DNA of 64,000 nucleotides. Source: Bathynomus jamesi. Its lineage: Eukaryota; Arthropoda; Malacostraca; Isopoda; Cirolanidae. The notes under the pieces are model-generated. The model was given only the letters and a program-made list of their open reading frames with translations. It did not search any database and had not been told where the DNA came from. The stretch is taken from contig JAJOZX010012277.1 of the NCBI GenBank assembly GCA_023014485.1, positions 46,568 through 110,567 on the forward strand, read 5' to 3'. Positions 62,191 to 64,000 of the stretch are shown in pieces; position 1 is the stretch's first letter, and each line of letters starts with the position of its first letter. Made by a program: the position numbers and the translations under genes.

Positions 62191-62924
62191 GTGGTTAATG
62201 TGAAAGGTTTCAATCGATACAAGAAACTCAAGTGGGATTATCCCAATTTGGAATCAGCAAGGCGACCTGTGTCACACAGCGAAGACGTTCCCATACCAGT
62301 GTTTACCACACTGCCCGACCTTCCGTTGTCAGAATTTGAAGAAATTCAGGACTTAGGTGGTAGTAGTGGAAGTGACTATGAAGGAAGCATTTCAACACCT
62401 CAGCAGTTCTCCCAAGACGAACTCAATGATCTGATACGGGACCTCAGTCTGTCAAAGTCTGCTTCAAATACATTTGTAGATCGTTCCCTGGACTAAGTAT
62501 GGAAAAACTAAAAGCTGGAATCTTTGATGGCCCTCAAATCCGTACACTTATCAAGGATTCTAATTTCACAAAATTTATGAATGGTGTTGAAGCTTCTGCC
62601 TGGTGCAGTTATGTCTCAGTTGTCAAGAACTTCTTGGGTAACCACAAAGCAGACAATTATGAAGAACTGGTGCAAAACATGCTCACAAACTTTGAAAAGT
62701 TGGGTACTAATATGAGCATAAAGGTACACTTTCTCCATAGCCACTTGCGCAGATTTCCGGATAATCTTGGTGATTTTAGCGAGGAACAAGGGGAGAGGTT
62801 TCATCAAGATATCAAGGTGATGGAGGAAAGGTATCAAGGCAGATGGAACAGACACATGATGGCAGACTATTGCTGGAACCTCCAACGTGATTGTCCTGAT
62901 AACCCACATAAAAGAGAATCGTAG
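62191..62924 (+). pseudogene. CACTG-element protein remnant, copy 3
   Basis: The first frame (to 62496) has DYPNLESARRPVSH and NDLIRDLSLSKSASNT, matching the linker of copies 1 and 2. The second frame (62499-62924) has GIFDGPQIRTLIKDSNFTKF, KVHFLHSHLRRFPDNLGDFS and EEQGERFHQDIKVMEERYQG, matching the C-terminal domain. The N-terminal cysteine region and everything from the linker to the LPPLHI block are deleted, including two of the three proposed acidic residues. No in-frame ATG starts the first frame. It may be transcribed from the adjacent promoter, but would not give a complete protein. Confidence 0.82.
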
Positions 62925-63245
62925 AAACAGAGATTTACTATACATTAATTGTAATTATGCGAATCAGCCTACTGTGTTTATCTGTTATTATACCGAATAA
63001 AATGCCATTATGTATTTCATGTGTTTACTTTTGTATGATTTGAGACAATTTCAATGCGATTTGTAAGTAGGCTCCGCCTGAACATTAAATGTTTTGCATT
63101 TTTACGTGTTTCAATGGGGTACCAATTATCTCATAAATTTGAGCCAATCTAGCAAAACCGATGTCATATTCGGAATCAGCACTACAAAGTTACCCCAAAA
63201 TCACTCTAATATGATTGGCAATAAAATGAGTGTTGACCAGTGTAA

Positions 63246-63440
63246 TATAGTCATATTCTTAAAACTATAAGTTTGTATTTAAATAAAACCCATTGATTTT
63301 TTAAAAATTAGTCAAGAGGCAAAGCTTTCAAGACTATCCAATTATTCAAAATAAGAACCCTTCTTTTCAACTTAAAAATCTTTCAAGAAATACGATTTAA
63401 TACGACGTTGCTTTGGACACTCTCCTAATTATAAAAATGA

Positions 63441-63490
<50 letters not shown>

Positions 63491-63763
63491 AACACGGTTT
63501 CCATATTTCCAATAATTTTTACATTACACTTTTTCATGAGCAACAGTTATATAAATAAAATATATTTCAAAAGTATTACACTGGAAAGACATTTGGAATA
63601 AAGACCTGCATTTTATTTCTTATTATTTTTGGAATCCAGTCATTTTTCGTGCTGAACATATTATTGGATTTTGTTTTAGAGGGTTTCCACTTCCTATAAG
63701 TACTACTTCACAACTTTTAGAAATGAGATAACTTTAGGAAACGAAGTGAACTTTCCACACAAG

Positions 63764-63851
<88 letters not shown>

Positions 63852-64000
63852 CAGCTAAGGAAAGGAAATATTTCGTTTATTCGAATGGAAAGTTGTACTC
63901 AAAATATATTACTGATTTTTGGGAAATAAAGTTAAATGATAATGCTTTATAAAACAATAATTTTTCTATAATATATTAAAAGTAATGGGATGTATGCAAG
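63246..64000. other. Window end: microsatellites and an unidentified open frame
   Basis: (CT)n lies at 63443-63488 and a long (TA)n at 63766-63849. Either side of the (TA)n, + strand frames read YKYYFTTFRNEITLGNEVNF (about 63700-63755) and AAKERKYFVYSNGKLYSKYI with TDFWEIKLND (about 63851-63945). They look protein-like and could belong to one mobile-element protein interrupted by the array. I do not recognise the family, and it does not match the next expected bestrophin exon. Confidence 0.35.

Larger units (their letters stand above)
61889..63242 (+). mobile_element. CACTG-type element, copy 3 (non-autonomous)
   Basis: The left end is CACAGCTCAACA (61889) and the right end TGTTGACCAGTG (to 63242), flanked by TAA at 61886-61888 and 63243-63245. 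The first about 150 bp at each end are imperfectly inverted. They share GCTGA...CCGATTTGGCTC-like blocks, also seen near the ends of copies 1 and 2. The coding part keeps only the linker and the C-terminal domain. A heat-shock-type promoter lies before it. Confidence 0.9.

Noticed and set aside
63840..63950. Fifth bestrophin exon at the window end
   Set aside because: The open frame after the (TA)n lacks the expected YWVP/WF region and any RIRD motif, and the frame upstream also fails to match.

Overview
This is a eukaryotic, almost certainly arthropod, genomic window. It is AT-rich, full of (TA)n, (TC)n and (TAA)n microsatellites, and the only host gene I can recognise is an intron-split bestrophin chloride channel on the + strand. 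Four coding exons can be placed (23008-23078, 32409-32519, 38036-38207, 48008-48137). Their splice phases join correctly, and the N-terminus (MTVTYTSEIASCRGFGCF) is of the arthropod bestrophin type. The gene runs off the right edge of the window. Short TTAGG/CCTAA runs fit an arthropod; the species cannot be named from the sequence.

Almost everything else is mobile DNA in nested layers. Region 782-14658 is a large imperfect inverted duplication (arms 782-4413 and 7461-14658). Both arms carry fragments of one LINE (LINE-A), one Penelope-like element (PLE-A) and an unidentified ORF. Each arm then gained its own insertions: a mariner (DD41D spacing) in the left arm, and a piggyBac-like element plus a 2.8-kb element in the right arm. 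The opposite arm supplies an empty target site for each insertion.

The most interesting family has three copies (4763-7201, 7588-10380, 61889-63242). The termini are CACTG...CAGTG or near, two copies sit in clean 3-bp TAA target duplications, and the protein is cysteine-rich with possible acidic catalytic residues that I cannot assign to a named transposase family. The third copy lacks the protein core but carries three heat-shock elements, a TATA box and an initiator at heat-shock-gene spacing.

14659-21100 holds Tc1 and mariner remnants, a hAT element, foldbacks, tRNA-derived palindromes and a LINE-A copy with a full RT core. Bestrophin intron 1 contains a LINE-B copy (minus strand) and a Tc1 element whose right inverted repeat is split by a head-to-head pair of Penelope-like elements. 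Intron 2 holds a mariner fragment and a 3.4-kb element with about 240-bp inverted repeats and two ORFs. Intron 3 holds a 4.15-kb FLYWCH-type Mutator-like element, itself hit by a mariner and a hAT MITE, and then LINE-B on the + strand. Intron 4 and beyond hold a mariner foldback, a decayed LINE (LINE-C), gypsy protease fragments interrupted by LINE-B 3' ends, a second Tc1, a CR1-like LINE with an SGNH-esterase ORF1, another LINE-A copy, a nearly intact DD37E Tc1/mariner element and the third CACTG element.

No rRNA, CRISPR, operon or convincing functional tRNA was found. Family names such as LINE-A, LINE-B and PLE-A are local labels. Assignments rest on motifs recognised by eye, not on searches.
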